Positions 7,625 through 15,913 of a stretch of 64,000 nucleotides of DNA are shown one piece after another. Below the pieces are notes generated by a model that worked only from the letters and a program-made list of their open reading frames with translations, ran no database searches and had not been told where the DNA came from. A program made the translations under genes and the position numbers. Position 1 is the first letter of the stretch; each line of letters begins with the position of its first letter. Source of the DNA: Bacteroidales bacterium (GTDB lineage Bacteria; Bacteroidota; Bacteroidia; Bacteroidales; Tenuifilaceae); contig JABFRB010000043.1 in NCBI GenBank assembly GCA_013141385.1, forward strand, positions 1 to 64,000, given 5' to 3'.

Positions 7625-8671
7625 TTAAATAAAATCAAATACAATTTCATCCCACACACCATTACTAACACCACCAAGAGGATTTAAAGTTGTTTTAATA
7701 AATGGGCAAACGGGAAAAAATTCTTTATATTGAGTATTATATCTTTTGATAATAATTGGGCACATCCCATTGCAATCCTTATTTTCTTCAAACAGGGACT
7801 TATCTTTGGGTGATTCACTTAATATGTTTTGATTTTTAATGTTCCATGCAAAAATATTTTCATTTACCAGAAGAGGGCATCGGTAAACATTGCCGGAAGG
7901 GAATAAATTAAATGTATCATAATACTTTGAAGGACAATCTATGTTTTTATTTTTAATTTCTAGCACATATTTTAAAGGCATAAAACTTATCGGTGCTCTT
8001 AAAAATATTTTTGTCTCTTTTGCAACTGTAAGCCAATCTTTAAATTGAGTAATCCATTCTTCGGGAGATAAAGAAATATTTTTAACATTTTCCGTTTGAT
8101 GATTAAGAATTTCAAGTCTATGAATATTTATTAAGTTAATATTTTTAGTCTCTGCAAACCTTACTAAAGGGTAGATGTCATTCATATTTTCTTTAGTAAT
8201 AACTGTTGAAATTCGTATTGGTAAATTAAAAGATGAAGTTTCATCTATTTTCCTTATAACTTCTTCAGTTGCTCCTTTGAATCTATTTGTATCATTTATT
8301 TTTGGGTCTAATGAGTCTAAACTAAAAGATATATATACAACTCTTAGTTTGGTCAAATGAAACAATTGTTCCTTAGAAAGTGAACCATTAGTATGAACTA
8401 TTAAATTGAATCCCAAATCTGAGATTGTTTGCGTAATAATATTAAAATTCTCTAATAAGGCGGGTTCTCCACCAACAAGAGTAACATATCCAACATTTAA
8501 TTTTTTAAAAATAAGGAGATATTTTACCAACTCATTTAATGGAATGGAATATTTGTTTTTCCTACTCTTACTTGGTAAATAACAATAACCGCAAGATTTG
8601 TTACACAAAAGGGATGTACTACAAAACAGATGCTTTATTTCACTAAAATGTGCTCGCGATAGATCATTCAT
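7625..8671 (-). CDS. Radical SAM protein with SPASM-like C-terminus
   Basis: A 348-residue enzyme. The [4Fe-4S]/SAM motif CxxxCxxC is seen as CNKSCGYC (Cys23, 27, 30), followed by the GGEP motif (residues 67-70) and the usual alternating TIM-barrel pattern. The C-terminal part has a SPASM-like spacing (Cys-x13-Gly-x4-Cys in the DCPSKYYDTF...GNVYRC region) and later Cys residues in DCNGMC and PVC, suggesting an auxiliary Fe-S cluster. SPASM enzymes modify peptides or proteins. No precursor peptide gene was found nearby. It is the first gene of an operon with TIR-TPR and TIR proteins, a composition reminiscent of actinobacterial FxsB/FxsC systems. The CN-CxxC resemblance to viperin is superficial. 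Confidence 0.85.
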   Translation of the reverse strand: MNDLSRAHFSEIKHLFCSTSLLCNKSCGYCYLPSKSRKNKYSIPLNELVKYLLIFKKLNVGYVTLVGGEPALLENFNIITQTISDLGFNLIVHTNGSLSKEQLFHLTKLRVVYISFSLDSLDPKINDTNRFKGATEEVIRKIDETSSFNLPIRISTVITKENMNDIYPLVRFAETKNINLINIHRLEILNHQTENVKNISLSPEEWITQFKDWLTVAKETKIFLRAPISFMPLKYVLEIKNKNIDCPSKYYDTFNLFPSGNVYRCPLLVNENIFAWNIKNQNILSESPKDKSLFEENKDCNGMCPIIIKRYNTQYKEFFPVCPFIKTTLNPLGGVSNGVWDEIVFDFI

Positions 8672-8892
8672 AATCCAATTTTAAAACTAATTACAATCAG
8701 AGATTATATTTTAGTTATTTTTTCTTTAAATAATTAACTCATTTATGACCTCACCAAGAGCACGACAGTATAACTAAAAACATATGTTAAACTCCACCCT
8801 TGGTCTCATTTACTCTCAAATATAAAGAATTAATCCTAATAATCAAAGGATTGTTTTTCCCCTATCTCCTTGATATAGATAACAACCACACC

Positions 8893-10962
8893 CTAAAACC
8901 TCACCCTTACCATCACCCTAAAATCATTCTTTTGGTTGCTGTTGATTAGGTCAAGGCCTTGGCCTATCTCTTTAACGTCGGAGTAGTAGGTTTGTGACCA
9001 ACGGAGCCAGCAATCAATGCGGTTTGTTGGGCTATAGGCCAGCATTATGTAGGTGCGGATCCCCTTGGAGGAATAGGCAGGAACGGAGAAGGTGTAGAGC
9101 ATATCGCTCTCGTAGCTGTAAATTCGGGTGTTCCACGAGTCGGTATCGAATATTGCAAACCGAAACGATACGGAAATTGGGTATTTGGGGTGGGTGTAGC
9201 CAATATCCTGCGAAAGGGCATAGCCACGTTCACGACCTGTGCTATCGTTACTAAATTCTGTGAAATCGAAGCGACTCCGAAGCATTAGCCGCTTATCGGG
9301 AGCGTAGGTTAACTGAACCCTTGCGGATTGTGAGATTTGGGGAATAACAACCACCATCCTATCGCATTCTGCGATATAGTTCTGCTCCGCTCTCTTTAAT
9401 CTATAGCGTATCTGCCCTGTAAGCGTTGCGCTAAAGCGATATTCGGATTGTACTAGGTACTCGTGCCCTGTGGAGGGCGCATTTACCCTATACTTCAGCC
9501 ATGGGAACGAGAAAATATCAACATACCCCGATAGGGTTAACCGTTTAATTGGAAACAGTGTAATGCCTGTGAATATCCCCTTCTCGTTGTATGCCCCGCT
9601 GCCCTCGGCAAATGCTGATGTGTAGATATTTGTATAGCCTCGGGTGTAGCTCCTGCCAAGTACCGAGAATTCTACTAATGGTGATAGTTTAAACAGCCCA
9701 CCAATAAGTACAGCGTGTTCAGAGGTTTTTGGTTCTATGGCTGCTTCGCCAAAGAGGAGGTGATTTTTAATGTATCGCTGGAGGTTGAAGCCAATATTTG
9801 TTCTGCCTATGGGCGATGGGCTGTAGAGTTTGTACAGTGAACTATCAACCCTAAAGCCACCATCAATCCTAACATGCGAGATGGTTATTCCGCCATTTAT
9901 CTTTCGCCCTTTGTAGGATATGTTACCTCCGGCAATCAGCTCGTCCAGTGCGCCCTTGCTCAATAACTCCTTTGGGGTTCGGTGCAACCCCGATTGGGGT
10001 AACGAGGTGAAGTATTTTTGACCATCAATTAGAGTATCCTCAGGGCTTGCATCAATTTTTTTGTATGAACCGAAGATTGTAAAATCAAACTTTTTTATTG
10101 GAATAGTCACACCAGCACCTCTCAGAAATATATTTTCATTCGCCGAGGAGTGCTTTACCAGCCCACGGGGTCGTTTTCGTATGCCTAGAGGGTTGGATGA
10201 TTTCCCGGCAGACAGATTGCTCCAAAACGTTAATCCTTGCCCAAATTCGGCATCAAAATCGCCAACAACGAGTTTTTTTATCACCCCAACTTTTGAAAGG
10301 GTAAAATAGCCCGATAGGTAATCGAATCCTTTCTGATTTGCGCCCTTAAAGAATTGCTCTCCTGCATCCTTCTCCACTATCAACCCAAACGCTATTCTAT
10401 CCTTGGCCTGAAAACCATAGCGAGTGTAAAGGGAATATTTACTTCCCAAGTATCTTGATGCTTCGGGTGTTGAAGGGTTTTTATAACCAGCCTGATTTTC
10501 GAGGATTGTGCTTGATTTTACACTTACCTCGTGTCTTCCATTTCTTAAAAGATATTTAAGCGGCTCTAAATCGTTAGGGTTACCCAGTTTAATGAATGGG
10601 GCAATTCGTTGTATATCCTCACGCTCAAAACCAAATATCAGCTGTAGCTCGTAAATACTCAATAAATTTCCGTTTGTTTGAATATAATCCCAAAGGCTCT
10701 TTACCTGAAAATCGGAGAGAAATGCCAATTTGGATAGATCCTCGATGCTGCACTGGTTAATGTTTAGTGGATTTTCGAACAGGTACATCAAATCCTCAAC
10801 AATTGGAGTATAATCAATCTCCTGATCCGTTTTTGATGACATATCCTCAATAATATCGGATATCAGCTGCTGCGGATCAACCCCAACGCCCTGTGACCAA
10901 ACCTTTTGCATAGCAAAAAGGAGAATCAGGATAAATGCGATTTTGTATCTATTCAGGCACAT
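8893..10962 (-). CDS. Helix-hairpin-helix (ComEA-like) outer-membrane protein
   Basis: A 689-residue exported protein with a signal peptide (cleavage likely after KVWSQ). Residues ~70-135 hold repeated helix-hairpin-helix motifs (LNINQCSIEDLSKLAFLSD, LLSIYELQLIFGF). The remainder alternates aromatic beta strands and ends in a charged Arg-Phe strand (RVMVRVRF), as in outer-membrane beta-barrels. This architecture is common and mostly uncharacterised in Bacteroidota. A role in DNA binding or uptake at the surface is only a guess from the ComEA-like motif. The last 140 bp are duplicated at 4987-5126, so the 3' end may have been supplied by an inserted element. Bases 8894-9033 are the conserved tail. 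Confidence 0.8.
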   Translation of the reverse strand: MCLNRYKIAFILILLFAMQKVWSQGVGVDPQQLISDIIEDMSSKTDQEIDYTPIVEDLMYLFENPLNINQCSIEDLSKLAFLSDFQVKSLWDYIQTNGNLLSIYELQLIFGFEREDIQRIAPFIKLGNPNDLEPLKYLLRNGRHEVSVKSSTILENQAGYKNPSTPEASRYLGSKYSLYTRYGFQAKDRIAFGLIVEKDAGEQFFKGANQKGFDYLSGYFTLSKVGVIKKLVVGDFDAEFGQGLTFWSNLSAGKSSNPLGIRKRPRGLVKHSSANENIFLRGAGVTIPIKKFDFTIFGSYKKIDASPEDTLIDGQKYFTSLPQSGLHRTPKELLSKGALDELIAGGNISYKGRKINGGITISHVRIDGGFRVDSSLYKLYSPSPIGRTNIGFNLQRYIKNHLLFGEAAIEPKTSEHAVLIGGLFKLSPLVEFSVLGRSYTRGYTNIYTSAFAEGSGAYNEKGIFTGITLFPIKRLTLSGYVDIFSFPWLKYRVNAPSTGHEYLVQSEYRFSATLTGQIRYRLKRAEQNYIAECDRMVVVIPQISQSARVQLTYAPDKRLMLRSRFDFTEFSNDSTGRERGYALSQDIGYTHPKYPISVSFRFAIFDTDSWNTRIYSYESDMLYTFSVPAYSSKGIRTYIMLAYSPTNRIDCWLRWSQTYYSDVKEIGQGLDLINSNQKNDFRVMVRVRF

Positions 10963-11021
10963 AACTTAGTAGTAGTTCCTTTTGGGAGAAAAATATTCGT
11001 GTTAGTTTCGATTTAATAGTT

Positions 11022-11211
11022 CACGCAAAGTCGCAAAGTTCGCGAAGAAGAAAAAACTAAAAGTTTTTTCCCTTTGCGTTGATTAATTGTCAACATTATA
11101 AGGTTCTCAATTTTTTCGATAAAACAATATTAGTATGTTTTTACTACTACTTTTCCTATAACCTTTAAAGAGGAAAACCTTAATTTCTTTGCGGCTTTGC
11201 GACTTTGCGTG
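11022..11211. repeat. Foldback element with 17-bp perfect arms
   Basis: cacgcaaagtcgcaaag at 11022-11038 is the exact reverse complement of 11195-11211, with ~155 bp between. Further partial copies of the cgcaaag word lie next to each arm. The element occupies most of the gap upstream of the helix-hairpin-helix gene. It looks like a small non-autonomous foldback/MITE-like repeat; a related but larger one lies at 22322-22475. Confidence 0.7.
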
Positions 11212-11239
11212 CAAATCTGCTCTATTTTTAATCCAATTC

Positions 11240-12115
11240 TCATTTCTCAGGCTTATCCTGTTTGCTGGTTTTGCTATTGAATGTATAGGAAACCGATAGG
11301 AACGGGGTATACCCCAAAACTTCGTGGTAGGAGAATGCCAAATCGAAATCTACTGATTTTACCTTCCACCCAAGCCCGAATGCCAACGACATAGGATTCG
11401 AGGACATCCCCGCCCGAAAATATAAGTTTTTAGCGGGCGAATACTCAAGTCCCGTTCTGAAAACTGGGCTGGATTGGGTGTTGTCGTCACCTTGAAGGGT
11501 AATAAGAATGTATTTGGATGGTCTGTATGTCAATCCAATACCAAAAAAAGTAGCGAGTTTCTGATTATTCCCAAGCGACGAATGTGTTGGATTAAAAAGG
11601 TAAGCCCCAATCGCAACTTTTTCGAGAGGTTGATAGATGATTCCCCCTTCGGCGGTTAGGCAATTCGAACTGCCGTATCCTCCTGCTAATTGCACCGTGT
11701 GATAGTTAAACCCAACACCAGCAGCAATAGTCTTGGTAAGCATCATTCCATAAGAAAGTCCAAATCGTGATTGGCTGTACTGGCTGTAGCCAAAATGGGT
11801 AATAGCAATCCCAAAAGTTCCCGGTTTTACAGGAATACAACCACCCAACGAGCTATAATTGAGTTCCTTTACAAAATATCTATTCTCGTGGTAAACGCCA
11901 GCCCAGTAATCGCGCTGCCATCCCAACCCAGCCTGATTATTGAATATCGACCAAGAGTCCGTTAGGGCAATTGCGCTATTCCCCAAACCAGAAGCCCGTG
12001 CTCCAATAAGCTTATCGGGCTCTGATGAATATGAAAGTAGTGGAAAAAGTAGTGGGATTAGAAAAAGTTTGCTTGTATTGATAAAATCAAAAGGCTTAAA
12101 TCTGGAAAAAATCAT
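11240..12115 (-). CDS. PorV/PorQ-like outer-membrane beta-barrel protein
   Basis: A 291-residue exported protein with a hydrophobic leader (LFLIPLLFPLLSYS). The start of the mature part, GARASGLGNSAIALTDSWSIFNNQAGLG, reads like the FadL/PorV/PorQ-type barrels of Bacteroidota: a Gly-Ala-Arg entry followed by an asparagine/glycine turn. Alternating beta strands continue to SFLSVSYTF-type C-terminal aromatic strands. Known relatives serve in the type IX secretion system or as general barrel proteins. No other T9SS genes are nearby, so only the barrel nature is claimed. The gene starts 2 nt after purE ends, so the two are probably cotranscribed. Confidence 0.7.
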   Translation of the reverse strand: MIFSRFKPFDFINTSKLFLIPLLFPLLSYSSEPDKLIGARASGLGNSAIALTDSWSIFNNQAGLGWQRDYWAGVYHENRYFVKELNYSSLGGCIPVKPGTFGIAITHFGYSQYSQSRFGLSYGMMLTKTIAAGVGFNYHTVQLAGGYGSSNCLTAEGGIIYQPLEKVAIGAYLFNPTHSSLGNNQKLATFFGIGLTYRPSKYILITLQGDDNTQSSPVFRTGLEYSPAKNLYFRAGMSSNPMSLAFGLGWKVKSVDFDLAFSYHEVLGYTPFLSVSYTFNSKTSKQDKPEK

Positions 12116-12116
12116 G

Positions 12117-12629
12117 CTAATTCACTTTATACTCAAACTTAACTTTAGATAATTCCTGATTTGCAGATATTACCTTTTTTGCAAGACTTTGCTTGAACTC
12201 AATCATTTGCTTTTGAACCTCGGGTTCGCCAGTTCCAATAATTTGGATGGCAAGAATACCCGCATTGCGAGCACAATCTAGAGCTACCGTTGCCACTGGA
12301 ATTCCTGATGGCATCTGGAGAATAGAGAGGATTGAATCCCAACCATCAATCGAATTTGACGATTTAACAGGTACTCCAATTACTGGAAGTGGAGTTAATG
12401 CGGCAATAACACCTGGAAGGTGAGCGGCTCCGCCTGCTCCAGCAATTATCACTTTAATTCCACGGGTATGAGCATTGCGGGCAAAATCCAAAACCTGATC
12501 GGGTGTGCGGTGTGCCGATAGGGCATTCATCTCAAATGGAATCTTCATCTCATTCAGTATCTTTGCAGCCTCTTCCATAATAGATAAGTCGGATGCACTA
12601 CCCATAATTATGCTTACTTTAGGATTCAT
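12117..12629 (-). CDS. purE: N5-carboxyaminoimidazole ribonucleotide mutase
   Basis: Started at ATG 12629 (MNPKVSIIMGSASDLS) this gives the usual ~170-residue PurE. The upstream start at 12686 would add a non-conserved basic leader. Family motifs are the GSASDLSIMEEA nucleotide loop, SAHRTPDQVLDFA and the AGGAAHLPGVIAALTPLPVIGVP loop with the catalytic His. It converts N5-CAIR to CAIR in de novo purine synthesis. No purK is adjacent; the following gene is an unrelated outer-membrane protein separated by only 1 nt. Confidence 0.95.
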   Translation of the reverse strand: MNPKVSIIMGSASDLSIMEEAAKILNEMKIPFEMNALSAHRTPDQVLDFARNAHTRGIKVIIAGAGGAAHLPGVIAALTPLPVIGVPVKSSNSIDGWDSILSILQMPSGIPVATVALDCARNAGILAIQIIGTGEPEVQKQMIEFKQSLAKKVISANQELSKVKFEYKVN

Positions 12630-12933
12630 TTTATGTTTTTTTAGGATTTTAAGATACAGATTTGTTAACAAACCACCAAATTTCAAAAAAAATAGTAATT
12701 GGAAGAATTTTTAAAAAAATGCAGAGTTCGTGCAATTTACATAAAGCAAAAAACCTGAATAAATTAGTATTATAACTGTTTAATTATCATAATGAAACAA
12801 ATTAGATAACTCCTCTCGATTTTTATTTTGTCCATGAGTACAATAGTGCTTTTTTATTTAATATAACTAGAGTTTTATTCTGCAAATGGCACACACATAA
12901 CATTATTGTTCAAAACATTTGTCAAAAAAGAAA
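12630..12933. other. Gene-free AT-rich stretch
   Basis: About 300 bp between purE and the decayed transposase. It would contain the purE promoter; no clear TAnnTTTG box or other feature was identified. Confidence 0.4.
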
Positions 12934-13698
12934 TTACAATCCATTCAAAAAGTACTCTTTGGTTACATGAAACCGATTAAAGACGATAGCTGCACTCGGA
13001 AGGTTTTCATTCACCCCAAGGATGAATGCCGGAGACATATCGCAAGAAATCTGTGTTATGCTTTCAGGTGTGCCCTTATGCAGCTTAAGGTCTTCATGAA
13101 CGCTTCAACCACCTCATGATCTCTCCCCAGGGTGACAAAGAGCGTTCTCTTCTCTTTAAGGTCTATGAAGAGCGTAGCGTAATCATGACCCTTGCGAGCC
13201 GATGTCTCGTCAACACCGATGCTGGTTACCTGAGAGTAGTCCTCCAGATCACGGCACGTCCAGGTATACAGCTGCAGCATGTTCCATACCTTCTGATCGT
13301 AAGTGCTCATGAGTTTGCTTGCTTGGTGGATGGGCATTTGCTTGACCAGCTCAAGGATAAGGGCTTCGAATAAAAGGGTAAAACTGCTACTTATGCCCTC
13401 CCATGGTGTTTGAACCAAGCGTACATTCCCTTTTTCAACCCTAACTCGCGGCTCCCATGCGGGTAGGTAATACTGGTACTGGAAGAAGTTTAAGTGTTGC
13501 CAGATTTTTTTCACGGTATCGTAGGCTTTATAGCTGCCTTCAATGCCGTTCTCTTTGTTTTGGTAATAGAATGATGATCCCCGCTCAAAATCTATCCAGA
13601 TGTCCAGTTTGCCTTGCTCTAAATCAAATTGTACTTTCATGGACGAATCATGGCTTTCCAATCATCAATGCCTTCGCAAATAAATCTTTCTGTGTCAT
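12934..13698 (-). pseudogene. Decayed ISL3-family transposase
   Basis: Several frames together reconstruct an ISL3-type DDE transposase. From ATG 13698 it reads MTQKDLFAKALMIGKP and then a TGA where the family has a Trp. A frame change leads into the main open segment (13056-13661) with IDFERGSSFYYQN, AWEPRVRVEKG and the diagnostic SIGVDETSARKGHDYATLF. Another frameshift near 13075 continues as SCDMSPAFILGVNENLPS and FNRFHVTKEYF, then a stop at 12934, far short of full length. The N-terminal zinc-finger Cys residues have been lost. It is a dead insertion-sequence remnant; terminal repeats were not identified. Confidence 0.85.
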
Positions 13699-13779
13699 TT
13701 GGGTATGAATCAAGTGTTATGTAAATTTACAAATAACATTTACCCATTCATTTTTATAAAGAACCAAAATCATTTAGTT

Positions 13780-14385
13780 ATGGCAAAATCATTTATTGAT
13801 AAAGATTTTTTGAGTCAATTAACATTCGAACCTTTAAACCCCAATAATTGGATGAAGTTTGTTCAACTTTTTGGGGCAAAGGGGGCTTGTGGGAATTGTT
13901 GGTGCATGTATTATCGCCTTAAAAAGGTGGATTTTGTTGAGGGAAAAACGGATGAAGGGAATAAAGAGGCGATGAAAAAACTTGTGATGGAAAATAAACC
14001 AACAGGAATCCTTGGCTTTTACGACGGACAACCAATTGCATGGTGCGCATTTGCTCCCAGAGAACACTTTTTAAAACTCGAAAAGTCACGAGTTCATAAA
14101 CGTATCGACAATAATTCCGTTTGGTCAATACCCTGCTTTTTTATTGATAAAAAATTTAGGCGAAATGGCATTTCAGTTGAACTTTTGAAAGGCGTTATAA
14201 AGTATGCCAAAGAGAATGGTGTTAAAATTATAGAGGCATATCCAACTATTCCAACTAAAGAAGGTCTTCCCGATTCATTTGCATGGATCGGATTATATAA
14301 ATCCTTTGAACGTGCAGGTTTTGAGATTGTAGATAGAACATCTAAAAACAGACCAATGGTTCGCTATTATACAGATAAGCAATAA
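13780..14385 (+). CDS. GNAT-family N-acetyltransferase
   Basis: Started at ATG 13780 (MAKSFIDKDFLSQ) it encodes 201 residues; an in-frame start at 13699 would add 27 residues that run into the transposase remnant. The GNAT core is visible around residues 110-170: WSIPCFFIDKKFRRNGISVELL contains the strand-4/acetyl-CoA pyrophosphate loop (R-x-x-G-I-S), and WIGLYKSFERAGFEIVDRT is the C-terminal part. The N-terminal segment GACGNCWCMYYR is Cys-rich and typical of a GNAT subgroup often annotated as plain acetyltransferase. The substrate is unknown. It is a single-gene unit converging on the cytochrome bd operon. Confidence 0.85.
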   Translation: MAKSFIDKDFLSQLTFEPLNPNNWMKFVQLFGAKGACGNCWCMYYRLKKVDFVEGKTDEGNKEAMKKLVMENKPTGILGFYDGQPIAWCAFAPREHFLKLEKSRVHKRIDNNSVWSIPCFFIDKKFRRNGISVELLKGVIKYAKENGVKIIEAYPTIPTKEGLPDSFAWIGLYKSFERAGFEIVDRTSKNRPMVRYYTDKQ

Positions 14386-14460
14386 TTTCAGCAGGGACTT
14401 TTAAAATCAATAGTTCGTTAAAGTTTTATTATTGATTTGTAACATATTGTTTTTGTGATA

Positions 14461-14525
14461 TTTTGTGTTTTCGTGATTTGGTGGCAAAAATTTTATAATA
14501 GCCACAAAATCACCAAGTCACAAAA
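14461..14525. terminator. Imperfect inverted repeat between convergent genes
   Basis: The arm gtgatttggtggc pairs with gccacaaaatcac across an AT-rich loop near 14485-14501, with outer pairing of ttttgtg and cacaaaa. It lies between the GNAT gene (+) and the cyd operon end (-), so a bidirectional terminator is plausible. It also resembles the window's other foldback repeats. Confidence 0.5.
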
Positions 14526-14573
14526 ATTCACCAAAAAGATTACCGAACCATTGTAAAATATTATAGCCAATTT

Positions 14574-14702
14574 TTACTTGCTTGATGAACCGTTTTTCTC
14601 TTTTGTTTCATAATATCTAAGGGCTAAAATAGAAATCCTGTAGCTGATATAAATTAACATTGGCCATGTTAATAACCAGAGTATTTGAGGTAAGTATATC
14701 AT
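14574..14702 (-). CDS. 42-residue membrane peptide behind cydB (candidate CydX-like subunit)
   Basis: A short frame from ATG 14702 to a TAA at 14574, 57 nt after cydB ends and on the same strand. It starts MIYLPQILWLLTWPMLIYIS, has one hydrophobic helix with two Trp residues, then RYYETKEKNGSSSK as a charged tail. Size and topology match the small single-helix subunits (CydX, CydS, CydH/CydY) that stabilise cytochrome bd oxidases, and the position after cydB is the CydX position. There is no clear sequence match to CydX, so this is a candidate only. Nothing else in the region would explain this conserved-looking peptide. Confidence 0.6.
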   Translation of the reverse strand: MIYLPQILWLLTWPMLIYISYRISILALRYYETKEKNGSSSK

Positions 14703-14759
14703 AAGTTTAAGGATAAATAATTTGAAATCAGATTATAACTTTTCATTATTCATTTTCCA

Positions 14760-15911
14760 TTAATAAACATGTCCTTCGTTTTTCATCTCATCAGCATCAA
14801 TCTTTTTACCATTGATTAACCTCCATGTATGCCATATATAGGCCAATACAAACGGAACAAGCAACGAAACAAAACTCATTACCGTTAGGGTAAACTTACT
14901 TGAGGAGCTGTTGTAAATAGTAAGCGAATTCTGCAAATTGAATGTTGATGGGTAGTACGCTGTATTATTATAACCTGCAACAAGAAATATCCCTAAAACA
15001 GTAAGAACAGTTCCAATGCCCGAGAACCAAATTCCTTTGGTGTAATTGGCTACTAATGATTTGAAAATTCCCCAAAGTACAAGCAGAACCCCAGTTAGGA
15101 AAACCGCTAAAACTATTGGCATTGCCAATAAATTGTGAAGATATTTGAATGATTCCATAGAAACATTCCCGTTTGTTGGATCCACCGCAAATCCATTGCG
15201 AAGAATTAACCAAATAACAAAGGTTAAAAAGAATACTAAGAATGGAATTGTGTTGATTAGTAATTGCTTTTTTGCTCTTGAAAAGATGCTCTCGCTACTA
15301 ACGCTATTCATAAAATACAGAATTGCTAAAACCCTAGCAAGAAAAAAAACTGCTAATCCAAGCGATAGGTTATGAAGATTAAGCGCAGCCTCTAACCCAT
15401 GCCATGGGGTTTGCCATGATGAGATTACGGGGTTTCCAATATTTGTTAAATTCATCTTTGTAACTGAGAATAAAGAACCCGTAAAGAATGTTGCCACCGC
15501 TGTTCCCAGTAGAATTGTTCCTAACAGTCCATTGATAAAAAGGAATACCTCAAAAGTGCGTTGTCCTAAAAAGTTGTTAGGTTTTGTACGATATTCATAG
15601 GATATAGCCTGAATTATAAAGCAGAAAAGTATTGCAATCCATACCCAGTAGGCACCACCAAAACTTGTGGAATAAAATAGCGGGAACGATGCAAAAAACG
15701 CACCACCAAAGGTTACAAGCGTTGTGAAAGTAAATTCCCATTTACGTCCAAGTGCATTTACAAGCATTGTACGTTCCGATTCGTTTTTACCAAGAGTGTA
15801 AATCAACGTTTGTCCTCCCTGAACAAAAAGAAGAAATACAAGCAGTGCTCCAAGCAGAGAAACAATAAACCACCAGTAATGCTGTAGTATGATGTACGTA
15901 CTATCTATCAT
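14760..15911 (-). CDS. cydB: Cytochrome bd quinol oxidase subunit II
   Basis: A 383-residue membrane protein with about eight to nine hydrophobic helices, the normal CydB length. The start WWFIVSLLGALLVFLLFVQGGQTL carries the Gln-Gly-Gly pattern of helix 1. Other CydB features are LVNALGRKWEFTFTTLVTFGGAFFASFPLFYST and SFVSLLVPFVLAYIWHTWR near the C-terminus. With CydA it forms the high-affinity oxygen-reducing quinol oxidase of the inner membrane. Its start lies 2 nt from the cydA stop. Confidence 0.95.
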   Translation of the reverse strand: MIDSTYIILQHYWWFIVSLLGALLVFLLFVQGGQTLIYTLGKNESERTMLVNALGRKWEFTFTTLVTFGGAFFASFPLFYSTSFGGAYWVWIAILFCFIIQAISYEYRTKPNNFLGQRTFEVFLFINGLLGTILLGTAVATFFTGSLFSVTKMNLTNIGNPVISSWQTPWHGLEAALNLHNLSLGLAVFFLARVLAILYFMNSVSSESIFSRAKKQLLINTIPFLVFFLTFVIWLILRNGFAVDPTNGNVSMESFKYLHNLLAMPIVLAVFLTGVLLVLWGIFKSLVANYTKGIWFSGIGTVLTVLGIFLVAGYNNTAYYPSTFNLQNSLTIYNSSSSKFTLTVMSFVSLLVPFVLAYIWHTWRLINGKKIDADEMKNEGHVY

Positions 15912-15913
15912 GA

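Noticed and set aside
7625-8671. Prokaryotic viperin
   Set aside because: The Cys motif starts with CN as in viperins, but the C-terminal SPASM-like Cys residues and the lack of a nucleotide-kinase neighbour or viperin C-terminus point to a peptide-modifying enzyme.
8672-8892. Possible precursor peptide (RiPP or FxSxx-type) upstream of the radical SAM gene
   Set aside because: Only frames of about 10 codons exist on the operon strand, none with a plausible leader/core; none of the three operon proteins ends in FxSxx.
8994-9254. Open frames on the + strand inside the helix-hairpin-helix gene
   Set aside because: Shadow frames of a well-supported gene; composition and lack of domains do not support them.
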